A stretch of 64,000 nucleotides of DNA from Marinomonas rhizomae (GTDB lineage: Bacteria > Pseudomonadota > Gammaproteobacteria > Pseudomonadales > Marinomonadaceae): NCBI RefSeq assembly GCF_024397855.1, contig NZ_CP073343.1, positions 992,001 to 1,056,000 of the forward strand, in the 5' to 3' direction. Shown one piece after another: positions 46,387 to 56,006 of the stretch (position 1 is its first letter; each line of letters starts with the position of its first letter). The notes beneath the pieces are model-generated. The model searched no databases and was not told the origin of the DNA. It was given only the letters and a program-made list of their open reading frames with translations. The translations under genes and the position numbers were made by a program.

Positions 46387-49317
46387 GTGACACCTCCGCA
46401 TTTGAACCCGAACTACGCGATATTTTGTGAACAATCCTCATCTCGTGCTTTGCTACTAGAGCACGTCCATGACGCCCGAGAAAGACACAGCCTTGAAGTA
46501 TTAAGCCAAGAGCAAATTGACACGTTAGAGCCCTTGTGGATGTTGAGCGAGTATTTGCATCAGCAGTTTATACGATTTCCCCATTGGCTAGATGATTTGC
46601 TGGTGCTTAAAGCGCTACCAGAAAAACCATCTAAAGAAGCTTTGATGGCTGGCGAGGCTTTTTTTTCATGTGAAGCGAGCGCTTGCCCAACAAAATCATT
46701 AGAGCCATTGGATGAAGTGAGTTTTATTAAGCGTTTACGTTTATATCGACAATGGTGGATGGTGCGCTTGATTGCCTTTGATATTCAGCAGCGGCTTTCA
46801 TTGACCGAGCTGACGTCGCGTTTAAGTGCTTTGGCTGATGCTTGTGTGAATGCCAGCCTGCAATGGACAACACAGCACTACCTTGCTTTGTACGGTCAGG
46901 CGTTGGATGGCAACAACCAACCTCAGTCAATGATTGTGATTGGCATGGGGAAGTTGGGGGGCAACGAGTTAAACCTGTCTTCTGATATCGATCTAATTTT
47001 TGCGTTCCGCGAACATGGTGACACCCAAGGCGGCAAAAAAAGCCTATCTCACCAAGAATATTTTACTAAGCTAGGCCAAAAACTGATTCAGCATCTAGAC
47101 CAAGTGAATGCTGATGGCTTTGTTTTCCGAGTCGACATGCGCTTGCGGCCGTTTGGCCAGTCTGGTGCTTTGGTTTTAAATATGGATTCTCTAGAGAACT
47201 ATTACCAAGACCAAGGTCGAGATTGGGAACGTTACGCCATGATCAAAGCCCGCGTTATGTCGGGTGATGCTTTGGATGTTCGTGAATTTGAAGCCTTGCG
47301 AAAGCCCTTCGTCTATCGTAAATACTTGGACTTTGGTGCGATTGGTGCATTGCGTGATCTAAAACAAATGATTGCCAAAGAAGTGCGCCGAAAAGGAATA
47401 GAACACAATATAAAATTAGGCGAAGGTGGTATTCGTGAAGTAGAGTTTATTGCTCAAGCTTTACAGATTTTACACGGAGGCCGAGATCAAGGCTTGCAAA
47501 CGCCAGCCTTACTGAAAGTATTGCCTTACCTTGCCCAGCAGGATTATTTACCTGTTGAAGAAATGGATCAATTACGTGAGGCGTATTTGCTTTTACGTCG
47601 TACCGAGCATGCGTTGCAATCTGTGAATGACGAACAAACCCAGCTATTGCCTGAAGGTGATAGAGCACGTACACGCATTGCCTTGATGGTCGGCTTTCCT
47701 TCCTGGGAAGCTTTGGATAAGCGGCTTTGGGAGGTCCGGAAAAATGTACATCGCTCTTTTGTGGCATTGATCGACGATGGTCATGAGAGCAGTGAGGAAG
47801 TTAAAAGTCAGGAAACATGGCGCTTGCTGATTAAGCATCCAGAAGACCGAGAGGCCATACAAGACGCGATAGAGTTGATTGCCGGGCAAGATCAAGAAGC
47901 GAGCATTTCACGAATTTCTCAATTGCTCAGTTCCCGTACCGTGGTATTTATGCAGCCGATAGGGCATGAACGACTGGCTGTGTTTTTAGCAGCTTTGATC
48001 ACTAAATTAACAGACGAAGCTAATCCAGATCTCGTGTTAGAGCGCGTTTTCCCAATTCTCGAAGCGGTGTTGCGCCGTACTGCGTATTTGGTTTTGTTGT
48101 GTGAAAACCAAACCGCGCTGACGCATCTTATTCGTCTATGTCGTGAAAGTGTCTGGTTTACCGAGGCAATTTCAACGACACCTGCGTTGTTGGATGAACT
48201 ACTAGACGCTAATACACTCTTTTCGCCACCGGATAAAACCATGCTGGCGGAAGAGTTGCGACTGATCTTATTGCGTTTGCCCGAAGATGATGAAGAAGCA
48301 CAGATGGACGCAATGCGTCGTTTTAGGCGTTCTATCATTTTGCGTATTGCGGCCTGTGACATAACAGAAATACTACCTGTAATGAAAGTAAGTGATCACT
48401 TAACCTGGTTGGCGGAAGTGCTATTGGATCAGGTTTTGATGCAATCGTGGCAGTATTTAACCAAGAAACACGGCTTTCCAGTAAGCCAAGGGGAAGTGGC
48501 TTCAACACCGCAGTTGGCGATTATTGGTTATGGAAAGTCGGGTGGTTGGGAGCTCGGTTACGACTCGGACCTTGATCTGGTATTTATTCACGATGCGCAG
48601 GCAAATGGAAGTACAGACGGAGGTCGTAGTATCGATAATCTCACCTTCTATACACGCCTCGGTCAACGTTTAATACACATGATTACTAGCTTTACCGCTG
48701 CTGGTCGTTTATACGAAGTTGACATGCGCCTGCGCCCCTCAGGCAATTCAGGCCTGTTGGTTTCTAGTTTGGAAGCTTTTAAAGATTACCAGCAGAAAGA
48801 AGCCTGGGTTTGGGAGCACCAAGCCTTGACCCGATCTCGCGGCTTGGCAGGAGAGTCTAATTTACTGGCTAAATTTGAAGATTGCCGTAAAGGTATTATT
48901 GCCTCGACTCGAGATCGTAACGTGTTAAAAACCGAGGTCATCAAAATGCGTGAGAAAATGCGCGCTCATCTTGATACTGGCGGTAAAGAGAAAGGTTTTG
49001 ACCTTAAACAAGGCGCTGGTGGAATTATTGATATTGAATTCATGGTGCAATATTTAGTATTGGCTTGGTCATGCAAATACCCGGAATTGATGCGATTTTC
49101 CGACAATGTGCGTCAGCTGGAGGCGGCAGCCGAAGTTGGCTTAATTGGTGCTGAACAAGCTGAAAAAATGACCGATACTTACACGCTTTATCGGTCTCTG
49201 ACTCACCGATTGAGCTTGCAGCAACAAGGCAGAGTGGTGCAAAAAGATACCTTGGTGGATAACCAAAACTTAGTGAGCCAGTATTGGGATAGCTTTGTTA
49301 ATGATGGCAAGATCTAG
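46387..49317 (+). CDS. glnE: Glutamine synthetase adenylyltransferase/deadenylase
   Basis: A 976-residue bifunctional enzyme that adenylylates or deadenylylates glutamine synthetase in response to PII. Two nucleotidyltransferase domains are visible, each with a Gly-rich loop and DxD: GMGKLGGNELNLSSDIDLIF (about residue 185) and GYGKSGGWELGYDSDLDLVF (about 715). Regulatory helical parts follow each one (GGIREVEFIAQ and GGIIDIEFMVQ). The start is GTG at 46387 after AAGGA. Length is near that of E. coli GlnE (946). Confidence 0.97.
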   Translation: MTPPHLNPNYAIFCEQSSSRALLLEHVHDARERHSLEVLSQEQIDTLEPLWMLSEYLHQQFIRFPHWLDDLLVLKALPEKPSKEALMAGEAFFSCEASACPTKSLEPLDEVSFIKRLRLYRQWWMVRLIAFDIQQRLSLTELTSRLSALADACVNASLQWTTQHYLALYGQALDGNNQPQSMIVIGMGKLGGNELNLSSDIDLIFAFREHGDTQGGKKSLSHQEYFTKLGQKLIQHLDQVNADGFVFRVDMRLRPFGQSGALVLNMDSLENYYQDQGRDWERYAMIKARVMSGDALDVREFEALRKPFVYRKYLDFGAIGALRDLKQMIAKEVRRKGIEHNIKLGEGGIREVEFIAQALQILHGGRDQGLQTPALLKVLPYLAQQDYLPVEEMDQLREAYLLLRRTEHALQSVNDEQTQLLPEGDRARTRIALMVGFPSWEALDKRLWEVRKNVHRSFVALIDDGHESSEEVKSQETWRLLIKHPEDREAIQDAIELIAGQDQEASISRISQLLSSRTVVFMQPIGHERLAVFLAALITKLTDEANPDLVLERVFPILEAVLRRTAYLVLLCENQTALTHLIRLCRESVWFTEAISTTPALLDELLDANTLFSPPDKTMLAEELRLILLRLPEDDEEAQMDAMRRFRRSIILRIAACDITEILPVMKVSDHLTWLAEVLLDQVLMQSWQYLTKKHGFPVSQGEVASTPQLAIIGYGKSGGWELGYDSDLDLVFIHDAQANGSTDGGRSIDNLTFYTRLGQRLIHMITSFTAAGRLYEVDMRLRPSGNSGLLVSSLEAFKDYQQKEAWVWEHQALTRSRGLAGESNLLAKFEDCRKGIIASTRDRNVLKTEVIKMREKMRAHLDTGGKEKGFDLKQGAGGIIDIEFMVQYLVLAWSCKYPELMRFSDNVRQLEAAAEVGLIGAEQAEKMTDTYTLYRSLTHRLSLQQQGRVVQKDTLVDNQNLVSQYWDSFVNDGKI

Positions 49318-49468
49318 GCGTTGTTTTTGTTTTAATTCGTTAGCTAAGCTTTACAAAAAGGTGTTCGTAAATTGATCAAAGTATCGCTATACTTTAATTA
49401 TTGAGTTCTTTTGATCAATAATTAATCTACAAGTGCGGAGAACGTAGAGTAGATTTATAGGAGGAAAG

Positions 49469-49678
49469 ATGCCAAGTATTAATGGTTTGAGTAGTCCTGC
49501 GATGGATTATGCTAGTGAAGCGTATAGTGCGAGCTTATCTAAAGTAGCTCAGCAACAAAAAGCGGAACAGGAGCTTACTTTATTAGAAGAAGCTGCGAAA
49601 AGTGTTACGCCTGCGGCAAGCAGTGGATCACATACGACGACCGATAACTTGGGTCAGAATATCAACATTAATGTTTGA
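49469..49678 (+). CDS. YjfB-like putative motility small protein
   Basis: A 69-residue protein. The C-terminal LGQNININV and the preceding Ala/Gln-rich helix are like the YjfB family (putative motility proteins that end in LGxxxDIxV), although the N-terminal half is more divergent. It has a strong ribosome-binding site, AGGAGG, six bases before the ATG, and its own terminator. An imperfectly spaced inverted repeat (ATTATTGA/TCAATAAT) lies about 60 bp upstream. Real gene: very likely. Function: unknown. Confidence 0.7.
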   Translation: MPSINGLSSPAMDYASEAYSASLSKVAQQQKAEQELTLLEEAAKSVTPAASSGSHTTTDNLGQNININV

Positions 49679-49708
49679 TGTATTGTCTTAAAACCGTAAA
49701 AAAACGAG

Positions 49709-49744
49709 AGCCCCATCAAATAGCACTTATGATGGGGCTTTTTA
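49709..49744 (+). terminator. Terminator of the YjfB-like gene
   Basis: AGCCCCATCA (49709-49718) pairs with TGATGGGGCT (49730-49739), followed by a T-run. It is also close to the end of the convergent sbmA. Confidence 0.9.
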
Positions 49745-49776
49745 TTATGTAAACAGAACTGCAAGACGCTTAAATT

Positions 49777-51051
49777 CTAGGTTCCGATAAAATTTTGATC
49801 TTCTTCTGGTAGTGGTTGATTGTCGATAACCGCTTCAAATGCTTTTAGACGCTTGTAGATAGAGAGCAGCTCTACAATGGTTGTCCAAGAGTTGACCAAG
49901 TATTGAAAGGAGTTCTCTACCTGGCTGAATGCATTATTGATTTGTTGAAATATCCCAAAAGTGATGGCGCCAGCAACAATAGAAGGGCCAAGCGCGATCA
50001 TTGGTACAAGAACACTTGCTTGTAAGTAGCCGTAACGGACCACGTTAAAATACAAGTAGTTGAAGTAGAGAGTGAAGTAATTTTTGCGAACATGATCGAA
50101 CAGTTCTTTCAATGTAGCTGGGTCTGCTCTATCTTCTCTATCTTCTCCATACACCAGTTCTTTCCGATATGCCGCCTCAACTCGTTGATTTTTAAATTCC
50201 AAGCCAGGGAGTTTGATACCTGCTATTGCGAGAAGTACCGTCCCGATAATAGACCAAAATAATGCGGTAAAAACTAATGCCTGTGGTACTTCTCCGATAA
50301 AGGGAAGCTCTTTGACGTAGGAGGAAAGTCCCCACAAAACAGGTAAAAAAGCGAGTAAAGTCATAACTGAACTTATCAAACGAACTCCAAGGCCTTCCAT
50401 TATGCTGGCAAAGCGCATGGTGTCTTCCTGAATACGCTGTGATGCCCCTTCAATGTGTCTAACTTGTTGCCATTTGGAAGAGTAATATTCCGTCATAGAG
50501 GTTCTCCAACGGAAGATGTAATGGCTTACAAAGAAACTCTTAAGTACCACTAGGGTTATGTGAATTGAAGCAATACCAAAGAATACGTAAATCTGAGAAA
50601 AGTAGTCATCCATAGTAATTGAATTTGGTGTTGTTAAGGCTTTTTGGACGAGGTTATAAAAATCGCCATACCAACTATTCAGCATGACGCTAAGTTGCAC
50701 GCTAAACCACGTCGTAAAAATAATTAAGCCAGACCCCATTACTGACCATTTTGCCCATTTATGTCCACCGTAGACCATCCAGATCCCAATAAATAACCCA
50801 TAACACACTGCTATGTATTGATAGAGCCATACGGTTAACGCTGTTTCTTGGGTACTTTGAAAGGCGGCTTGGGCGGCGGCATCAGCACCTTCGGCTAATG
50901 CTGCTGGAAAATGCACGCCAAATAACGAGCCAAGGCTTAATACGCTGCCTAAATCTTGGAGTTCTAAATACCAGCCAATGACACATACAAGTGCCCAGAT
51001 GACAAAACTGAGAAAAAAGAGCTTGGGTTTAGGAAAGAAAGATTGAAACAC
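49777..51051 (-). CDS. sbmA: Peptide antibiotic transporter SbmA/BacA
   Basis: A 424-residue inner-membrane protein of the SbmA/BacA family, a proton-driven importer of microcin-, bleomycin- and proline-rich-type peptides. About seven to eight membrane segments are visible. The family stretches WYGDFYNLVQKAL, HYIFRWRTSMTEYYSSKWQ, GASQRIQEDTMRFA and FGIFQQINNAFSQVENSFQYLVNSW are present. It lacks an ATPase domain, as SbmA does. The start is GTG at 51051, with only a weak upstream purine stretch. Confidence 0.92.
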   Translation of the reverse strand: MFQSFFPKPKLFFLSFVIWALVCVIGWYLELQDLGSVLSLGSLFGVHFPAALAEGADAAAQAAFQSTQETALTVWLYQYIAVCYGLFIGIWMVYGGHKWAKWSVMGSGLIIFTTWFSVQLSVMLNSWYGDFYNLVQKALTTPNSITMDDYFSQIYVFFGIASIHITLVVLKSFFVSHYIFRWRTSMTEYYSSKWQQVRHIEGASQRIQEDTMRFASIMEGLGVRLISSVMTLLAFLPVLWGLSSYVKELPFIGEVPQALVFTALFWSIIGTVLLAIAGIKLPGLEFKNQRVEAAYRKELVYGEDREDRADPATLKELFDHVRKNYFTLYFNYLYFNVVRYGYLQASVLVPMIALGPSIVAGAITFGIFQQINNAFSQVENSFQYLVNSWTTIVELLSIYKRLKAFEAVIDNQPLPEEDQNFIGT

Positions 51052-51273
51052 GTTGTTGTTTCTCTATGTTGGTTAATCGGTTTAGGTGAGTAAGCCATTG
51101 ATATACGCAGGTTTAGTTAATGGCGAATGATCGGAGCTTAAACCAGTGAGGTGATAATGACAATCAAATGCCGATACTGGAATCAGCAAAAAAGGCGATA
51201 ATGCATTAATCAATGAGTCATTTTAATTATAATAAGACACTATATTGCAAGCTTAAGACAATAGGAAAATTAC

Positions 51274-52134
51274 ATGACACAAGTTGAGTTGTATTTGATT
51301 CGAGCTTTTTCTATTGCTGGAAAAGGTGGGAATTTAGCCGGCGTGGTTTTAAACGCGGATACGCTAACGGATTTGCAAAAGCAGTCTATTGCTAAGCAAG
51401 TCGGTGTGTCAGAAACCGCTTTTGTTTGCCAAAGCGATAAAGCTGATTTTCAAGTGTCTTTCTTTACTCCAACTGTAGAAGTTGATTTTTGCGGTCATGC
51501 GACTCTGAGTGTGTTTTGGTTGTTGCATCATTTACAGTATATTTCGGCTGGTAGTTATCAGCAGGAAACCAAGGCTGGTATTTTATCTGTCGAGATAGAA
51601 TCACAAGGGGATGTTTTGATGAGTCAGAATTTGCCTGTGTGGTGGGGTGAATACAGTGCAGAAGATATTGCGCCCATGCTAGGTATTCAGCCATCACTGA
51701 TAGCTCAGACGGGCTTGCCTGCTCAGGCGATTTCGACAGGGTTAGTTGATTTAATGGTTCCCGTTCCCTTCGGCTTGCTGGATAATCTCGACATTGATAA
51801 TGATGCAATAACTCGTTTCTGTGATCAGCATCATTTTGTTGGTTTTCATGTCTTTGAAATGAATCCACCAGAATCTTCTTATGCCGCAAGTTGTCGAAAT
51901 TTTGCACCGGCGGTTGGTATTCCTGAAGAATCGGCTACTGGCAGTTCGAGTGGCGCGCTAGCCTGTTATTTGCATCGTCATTTTAGTTATCAGCAGGCTA
52001 TTTTTGAACAAGGACGGGCAATGGGAATGCCATCGCGACTAGTGACTCAATTAACAACAGAAAATGAATTGTTAACTCAGGTTCAAGTTGGAGGCGAAGC
52101 GGCGTTCTTTAAAAAATTGATATTAACTTGCTAA
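51274..52134 (+). CDS. PhzF family isomerase-like protein
   Basis: A 286-residue protein of the PhzF superfamily (diaminopimelate-epimerase fold). The motifs GKGGNLAGVVLNADTL, VSETAFV with the catalytic-type Glu, VDFCGHATLS, and EESATGSSSGALACYL are all characteristic. Members near housekeeping genes are mostly of unknown substrate; the phenazine role applies only inside phz operons, none of which are here. Monocistronic and divergent from sbmA. Confidence 0.92.
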   Translation: MTQVELYLIRAFSIAGKGGNLAGVVLNADTLTDLQKQSIAKQVGVSETAFVCQSDKADFQVSFFTPTVEVDFCGHATLSVFWLLHHLQYISAGSYQQETKAGILSVEIESQGDVLMSQNLPVWWGEYSAEDIAPMLGIQPSLIAQTGLPAQAISTGLVDLMVPVPFGLLDNLDIDNDAITRFCDQHHFVGFHVFEMNPPESSYAASCRNFAPAVGIPEESATGSSSGALACYLHRHFSYQQAIFEQGRAMGMPSRLVTQLTTENELLTQVQVGGEAAFFKKLILTC

Positions 52135-52184
52135 GCCCTTGGTAGTATAAATGACTTTTGTATTTATTTGGTGATTGGGAAGAG

Positions 52185-53321
52185 TTAGTTTTCTGGGGGC
52201 GGGCAGCTTGTTATGCCATTGTCAAAACAGGCTTGGTAATGTTCCCCCATGATGATTCGCTTTTTGGAACTTGGATGGCTAGATATAAAGTCGGACAAAT
52301 TGTTATCGGCTTTTGTTTCTTCTATCTTAGAAGTTGGATTACTGTCTCTTCGCTCCACTTTTCCAATAGAGTCTTGCTCCATTGTAGTTAATATAGCGCC
52401 TAAACTGAAAGGGGGAATACCTGCTTTTATCGCATGTTCATAAGCAAAGCGGTCTGCTTGTGTTTCATAATGTCTAGAATAGGTGTTGCTGACAAGAAAT
52501 GAACCAATACCAACACCAAAATCGGCCACCGAGCTGGCATCTCCTAAAATTAAGGATGAAATAACTGTCATTATACTACCTGCGATTACTTTCTTTAAGG
52601 CATGGCGGTCAACGATATGCCCCATTTCATGTAGTAACACGATATCCATTTCATTGTCATTTTGTACCAGTTCGACAAAGCGATCAGTAATAATAATATT
52701 GCCATTGGGCAGAGCTAAAGCATTAGCTATGCTGTCTTTTCCATTTAATGGCCAACGGCGAAAATGCAATGAAAAGCTCGTTGCATTATTTGCTTGATAT
52801 AGAGGAGCAATGTCTTCTTTAAAATGCTGAAGGATTTTTTCTTGTGTTGATTTGGGGAGTTGGCTTGGTTCTAAAATGCTGGAGTCTAGAAACTGCAAAG
52901 CATAGCTGGATAGGGCTTGGTTAGCAGAATCAGGAAGTGCTTCTGCAATGATATTACTGACGGCGGGTAATCCCCATTTGATACCTGAAAAAAATAGTCC
53001 AGCAATAATAAAAACACTTAAAACTACTAAAGATAAATTTTTCTCTAATTGATGGATAAAAACCATGAGACCAGTAGATTTGGTCTGTTTTTTTAACGAT
53101 TGGTCTATTTCGTCATTCGCCTTTGTTTCAAAGACGCTGCCATCTTTAAGTGTTATTTTACGTGCAATATTGCCTAGACGGTCAGAAATTTCCAGTTCAT
53201 CAAATTTGCCCGTCATAGAAAAATGGTCTTCAGCGTAAAGCTGAAAACCATTTTCAGAGATGTGCAATTCAGCAGCAAGAGATTTTGCACTTCCTGCCAA
53301 ATAAAGCTTGCCATTGATCAT
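52185..53321 (-). CDS. M48-family metallopeptidase, membrane-anchored
   Basis: A 378-residue protein. The N-terminal 80 residues form a small beta-rich domain, one membrane segment follows (about 96-118), then the zinc-protease domain with HEMGH at 231-235 and the third ligand Glu in SRHYETQADRFAYEHA. This matches M48C-type peptidases (BepA/LoiP relatives) but with an inner-membrane anchor instead of a lipoprotein signal. Its start shares one base with the stop of the YjgN-family gene, so the two are translated together; this pair is seen in other proteobacteria. The substrate is unknown; quality control of membrane proteins is an inference. Confidence 0.88.
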   Translation of the reverse strand: MINGKLYLAGSAKSLAAELHISENGFQLYAEDHFSMTGKFDELEISDRLGNIARKITLKDGSVFETKANDEIDQSLKKQTKSTGLMVFIHQLEKNLSLVVLSVFIIAGLFFSGIKWGLPAVSNIIAEALPDSANQALSSYALQFLDSSILEPSQLPKSTQEKILQHFKEDIAPLYQANNATSFSLHFRRWPLNGKDSIANALALPNGNIIITDRFVELVQNDNEMDIVLLHEMGHIVDRHALKKVIAGSIMTVISSLILGDASSVADFGVGIGSFLVSNTYSRHYETQADRFAYEHAIKAGIPPFSLGAILTTMEQDSIGKVERRDSNPTSKIEETKADNNLSDFISSHPSSKKRIIMGEHYQACFDNGITSCPPPEN

Positions 53322-54469
53322 TAAAAAACGAGACCGCCAATATCTGCATTAAAAGCGTCACCAAGCTCTTCTCCCAGTGGGCCTTTGTTATCACTCTGTG
53401 TGCTGATGAATTGGTCAAAACCTTGATTAGCCTGAACACTGACACTCTCTATGGAGTAACGATAGAGTCGTATCGCGGCCCATGGGTAAGCTAAACCTAG
53501 AGTGCAGATAAGTAACAATAAATTTGTGGACATAACGCCAAAGTATTTATTTGTCGTGAGTGTCGATTCAAATGTAATTGAATTATCCAATATAGTTTCG
53601 TTTAAAAGGTATACACGTTGGTGTGCTTTTACATAAGCAAGTGCATACATGCTTATGCTGAGAAGCATTAAATAGAATATTACCAAGCTATACACAATGA
53701 AGCTGCTTGGCCTTGCGCCCTGTCCAAGCTCGCTGATGTTTTGTATTAGTGAATTAACTTGGTTTGAGCTTATGCTGATATAAGCTATACCTGAAAAAAT
53801 GATTGCAGCCGCCAGTGCAAGCAGTAAAAATATTCCTGCTGCTTTAAAAAAAATAATTAAAAAAGGCTTGAATTCAAGCTTACTGTTAACCTTACCTTGA
53901 CCAAAATTAATGCCATTTAGAATGTAGTTATTTATCACTTTGCTGGTTATCGCAAGATAAGTAGGGTAAGCCGCAACGGTTAATATAGCTGCTAGCCAAA
54001 ACGAAATTGAACCTGCTAAAGATACTGCGCCAATAATGACTAATAACATACCGATAGGATAAGCCAGTAATGCGATATAAGATCCAGAAAGCTTGCCGTT
54101 GAAACCAAAACGAACATTACGGTAGCTTGACATACTGAGATTAAACTTTATTGAACGCAAAATAATCCAAGGTAAGGCTGCAAGGAGGACTACTGGTAAA
54201 ATGATTCCCAGTATAGCATTCGCTTGGCTTATGATTGTGTATAGAATAAATAATGCTATGGCGATAATGAAACTGAAGAACAGTTGTTTGCCCGTTGCGT
54301 GGTATTCAAAGTTTGCATTATCAAGTTCTGTATTGCCATAGAAGTAGCGCAATGTTCGAACTTTAGCCCATGGTCTATATAAACCTAGTGTAATAATTGT
54401 CAGTAGAATATTCACTATCCAGATTTTGAAATATTCTGAACCAGATCCATTGAATTTAAGTGGAGTCAT
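53321..54469 (-). CDS. YjgN family (DUF898) membrane protein
   Basis: A 382-residue polytopic membrane protein. It begins FNGSGSEYFKIWIVNILLTIITLGLYRPWAKVRTLRYFYGNTEL, the DUF898 hallmark, with a second, related repeat near the C-terminus (TTNKYFGVMSTNLLLLICTLGLAYPWAAIRLYRY). About eight to ten hydrophobic segments lie in between. Its function is unknown. It is first in a two-gene operon with the M48 peptidase and has a clear sigma-70 promoter 39 bases upstream and an AAGGA site. Confidence 0.9.
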   Translation of the reverse strand: MTPLKFNGSGSEYFKIWIVNILLTIITLGLYRPWAKVRTLRYFYGNTELDNANFEYHATGKQLFFSFIIAIALFILYTIISQANAILGIILPVVLLAALPWIILRSIKFNLSMSSYRNVRFGFNGKLSGSYIALLAYPIGMLLVIIGAVSLAGSISFWLAAILTVAAYPTYLAITSKVINNYILNGINFGQGKVNSKLEFKPFLIIFFKAAGIFLLLALAAAIIFSGIAYISISSNQVNSLIQNISELGQGARPSSFIVYSLVIFYLMLLSISMYALAYVKAHQRVYLLNETILDNSITFESTLTTNKYFGVMSTNLLLLICTLGLAYPWAAIRLYRYSIESVSVQANQGFDQFISTQSDNKGPLGEELGDAFNADIGGLVF

Positions 54470-54514
54470 TTCCTTTTTACCCTCTTATGCAGATATATCT
54501 TAAAATTTTCGGCG

Positions 54515-54543
54515 ATATTATCGTTATATTAAGCTTCATTCAA
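54515..54543 (-). promoter_or_regulatory. Promoter of the YjgN-M48 operon
   Basis: On the minus strand TTGAAT, a 17-bp spacer and TAATAT. The predicted start lies near 54508, about 39 bases before the ATG. Confidence 0.55.
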
Positions 54544-54664
54544 TCTTTTATATGTAAATGATTAGTAAGGGAATATGTATTATTTAATACTTTTAATCAG
54601 ATTTACCTTTTTTAATGTGGTATTAAGGAAACTAGATAAGAGTTTTTTCGCGGATGCAATATTT

Positions 54665-54690
54665 AAAAATCGGACCTAAGCCCGATTTTT
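54665..54690. terminator. Terminator after the aminotransferase gene
   Basis: AAAAATCGG (54665-54673) pairs with CCGATTTTT (54682-54690). On the minus strand it is followed by T residues, 27 bp after the stop of the aminotransferase. The stem is A/T-flanked on both sides. Confidence 0.8.
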
Positions 54691-54716
54691 AATTGTTTTG
54701 TCTAGTGCTGAATAGT

Positions 54717-55952
54717 TTATGCAGCTTTGTTGTTTGCCACTACGGTTGCGATGGCTTTATCCAGTCGAGCAAGTCCTTCGGCAATGTCTTGTTCTGGAAT
54801 GATCAAAGACGGAGCTAAACGTAGTACGTTTGGACCAGCGACTAGGGCAAATAAGCCTTCTTCTGCTGCGGCTTTAATAATCTCACCGGCTTTACCAGTA
54901 AGGCTGTCCACCATTTCGGCACCGATTAGTAGTCCCATGCCACGAATGTCTTTAAAGACATGATATTTTTCGTTAATGGCTTTTAGCCCTTCAACAAAAA
55001 GGTCATGACGTTTTGCAACACCACCTAATACTTCAGGTGTGTCGATGATATCAATAACCGCTTCAGCGATGGCGCAAGCCATTGGATTACCGCCATAGGT
55101 GCTGCCATGAGTACCAAAAGCTAAGCTTTTTGCTGCTTTTTCTGTGGCTAACATGGCGCCAACAGGGAAGCCGTTACCTAATGCTTTTGCGGTTGTTAAC
55201 ACATCTGGTTTTACGCCAAGTTGCTCGTAAGCGTATAGCGTACCTGTACGGCCTACACCGGATTGAACTTCGTCATAAACCAATAGCGCATTGTATTGAT
55301 CACACAATTCACGTACTTGCTTGGCAAATTCAACGTCAGCTGGGATGATTCCGCCTTCACCTTGAATGGGTTCCATAACAACGGCACAGGTTTTATCGCT
55401 AATAATCGCTTTAAGTTGCTCAATATCATTGTAGTCACAATGTTTGATGCCACCAGGCGTCGGCTCAAAACCTTCTTTGTATTTTGCTTGACCGCCTACA
55501 GAAACGGTAAACAAGGTACGACCATGGAAAGATTTATAAAAGGCGATAATTTCGTGCTTTTCTGGGCCAAAATTATCAAACGCGTAACGACGAGCGAGTT
55601 TAAAAGCAGCTTCGTTGGCTTCTGCGCCACTGTTAGCAAAGAAAACTCGATCGGCAAAGGTCTTTTCAGTCAACTTTTTCGCCAATCGTAGCGCTGGTTC
55701 GTTAGTCATAACATTGGATAAATGCCAAAGTTGTCCAGCTTGCTCGCGCATAACATCGACTAGGGTCGGGTGTGAATGACCCAATGCAGTAACAGCAATA
55801 CCGCCTGCAAAATCTATGTATTCTTTGCCTTCTTTGTCCCATACGCGAGAGCCTTCGCCACGCACTGGAATAATCGCAGAAGGTGCATAGTTTGGAGTCA
55901 TTACTTCGTCAAAGGTTGCTCTCGTTACTTGTTGCGTCACTTTTCTATCCAT
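54717..55952 (-). CDS. Acetylornithine/succinylornithine-type aminotransferase (ArgD/AruC/AstC class)
   Basis: A 411-residue class-III PLP aminotransferase. The PLP Lys is K256 in [53 protein letters not shown] and [15 protein letters not shown] are typical of the ArgD/AstC subgroup, which accepts N-acetyl- or N-succinylornithine; GABA or ornithine use cannot be excluded. I place the start at 55952 (MDRKVTQQ), as the twelve extra residues from 55988 lie over a hairpin. It lies directly after gdhB on the same strand; together with an arginine transporter cluster, a role in arginine catabolism is likely. Confidence 0.88.
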   Translation of the reverse strand: MDRKVTQQVTRATFDEVMTPNYAPSAIIPVRGEGSRVWDKEGKEYIDFAGGIAVTALGHSHPTLVDVMREQAGQLWHLSNVMTNEPALRLAKKLTEKTFADRVFFANSGAEANEAAFKLARRYAFDNFGPEKHEIIAFYKSFHGRTLFTVSVGGQAKYKEGFEPTPGGIKHCDYNDIEQLKAIISDKTCAVVMEPIQGEGGIIPADVEFAKQVRELCDQYNALLVYDEVQSGVGRTGTLYAYEQLGVKPDVLTTAKALGNGFPVGAMLATEKAAKSLAFGTHGSTYGGNPMACAIAEAVIDIIDTPEVLGGVAKRHDLFVEGLKAINEKYHVFKDIRGMGLLIGAEMVDSLTGKAGEIIKAAAEEGLFALVAGPNVLRLAPSLIIPEQDIAEGLARLDKAIATVVANNKAA

Positions 55953-55977
55953 CCTAAAAAAAGACCTCTTAAAAATA

Positions 55978-55999
55978 GGTGGCTGCAATAGCAGCCACC
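55978..55999 (-). terminator. Stem-loop between gdhB and the aminotransferase gene
   Basis: GGTGGCTGC pairs with GCAGCCACC around a four-base loop. On the minus strand TATTTTTA follows, so it resembles an intrinsic terminator for gdhB. It lies eight bases past the gdhB stop codon and within the leader of the aminotransferase, so read-through would link the two genes. Confidence 0.7.
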
Positions 56000-56006
56000 A
56001 GTTGGT

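Noticed and set aside
51274..52134. Phenazine biosynthesis
   Set aside because: Only a PhzF-superfamily protein is present; no other phz genes are nearby.
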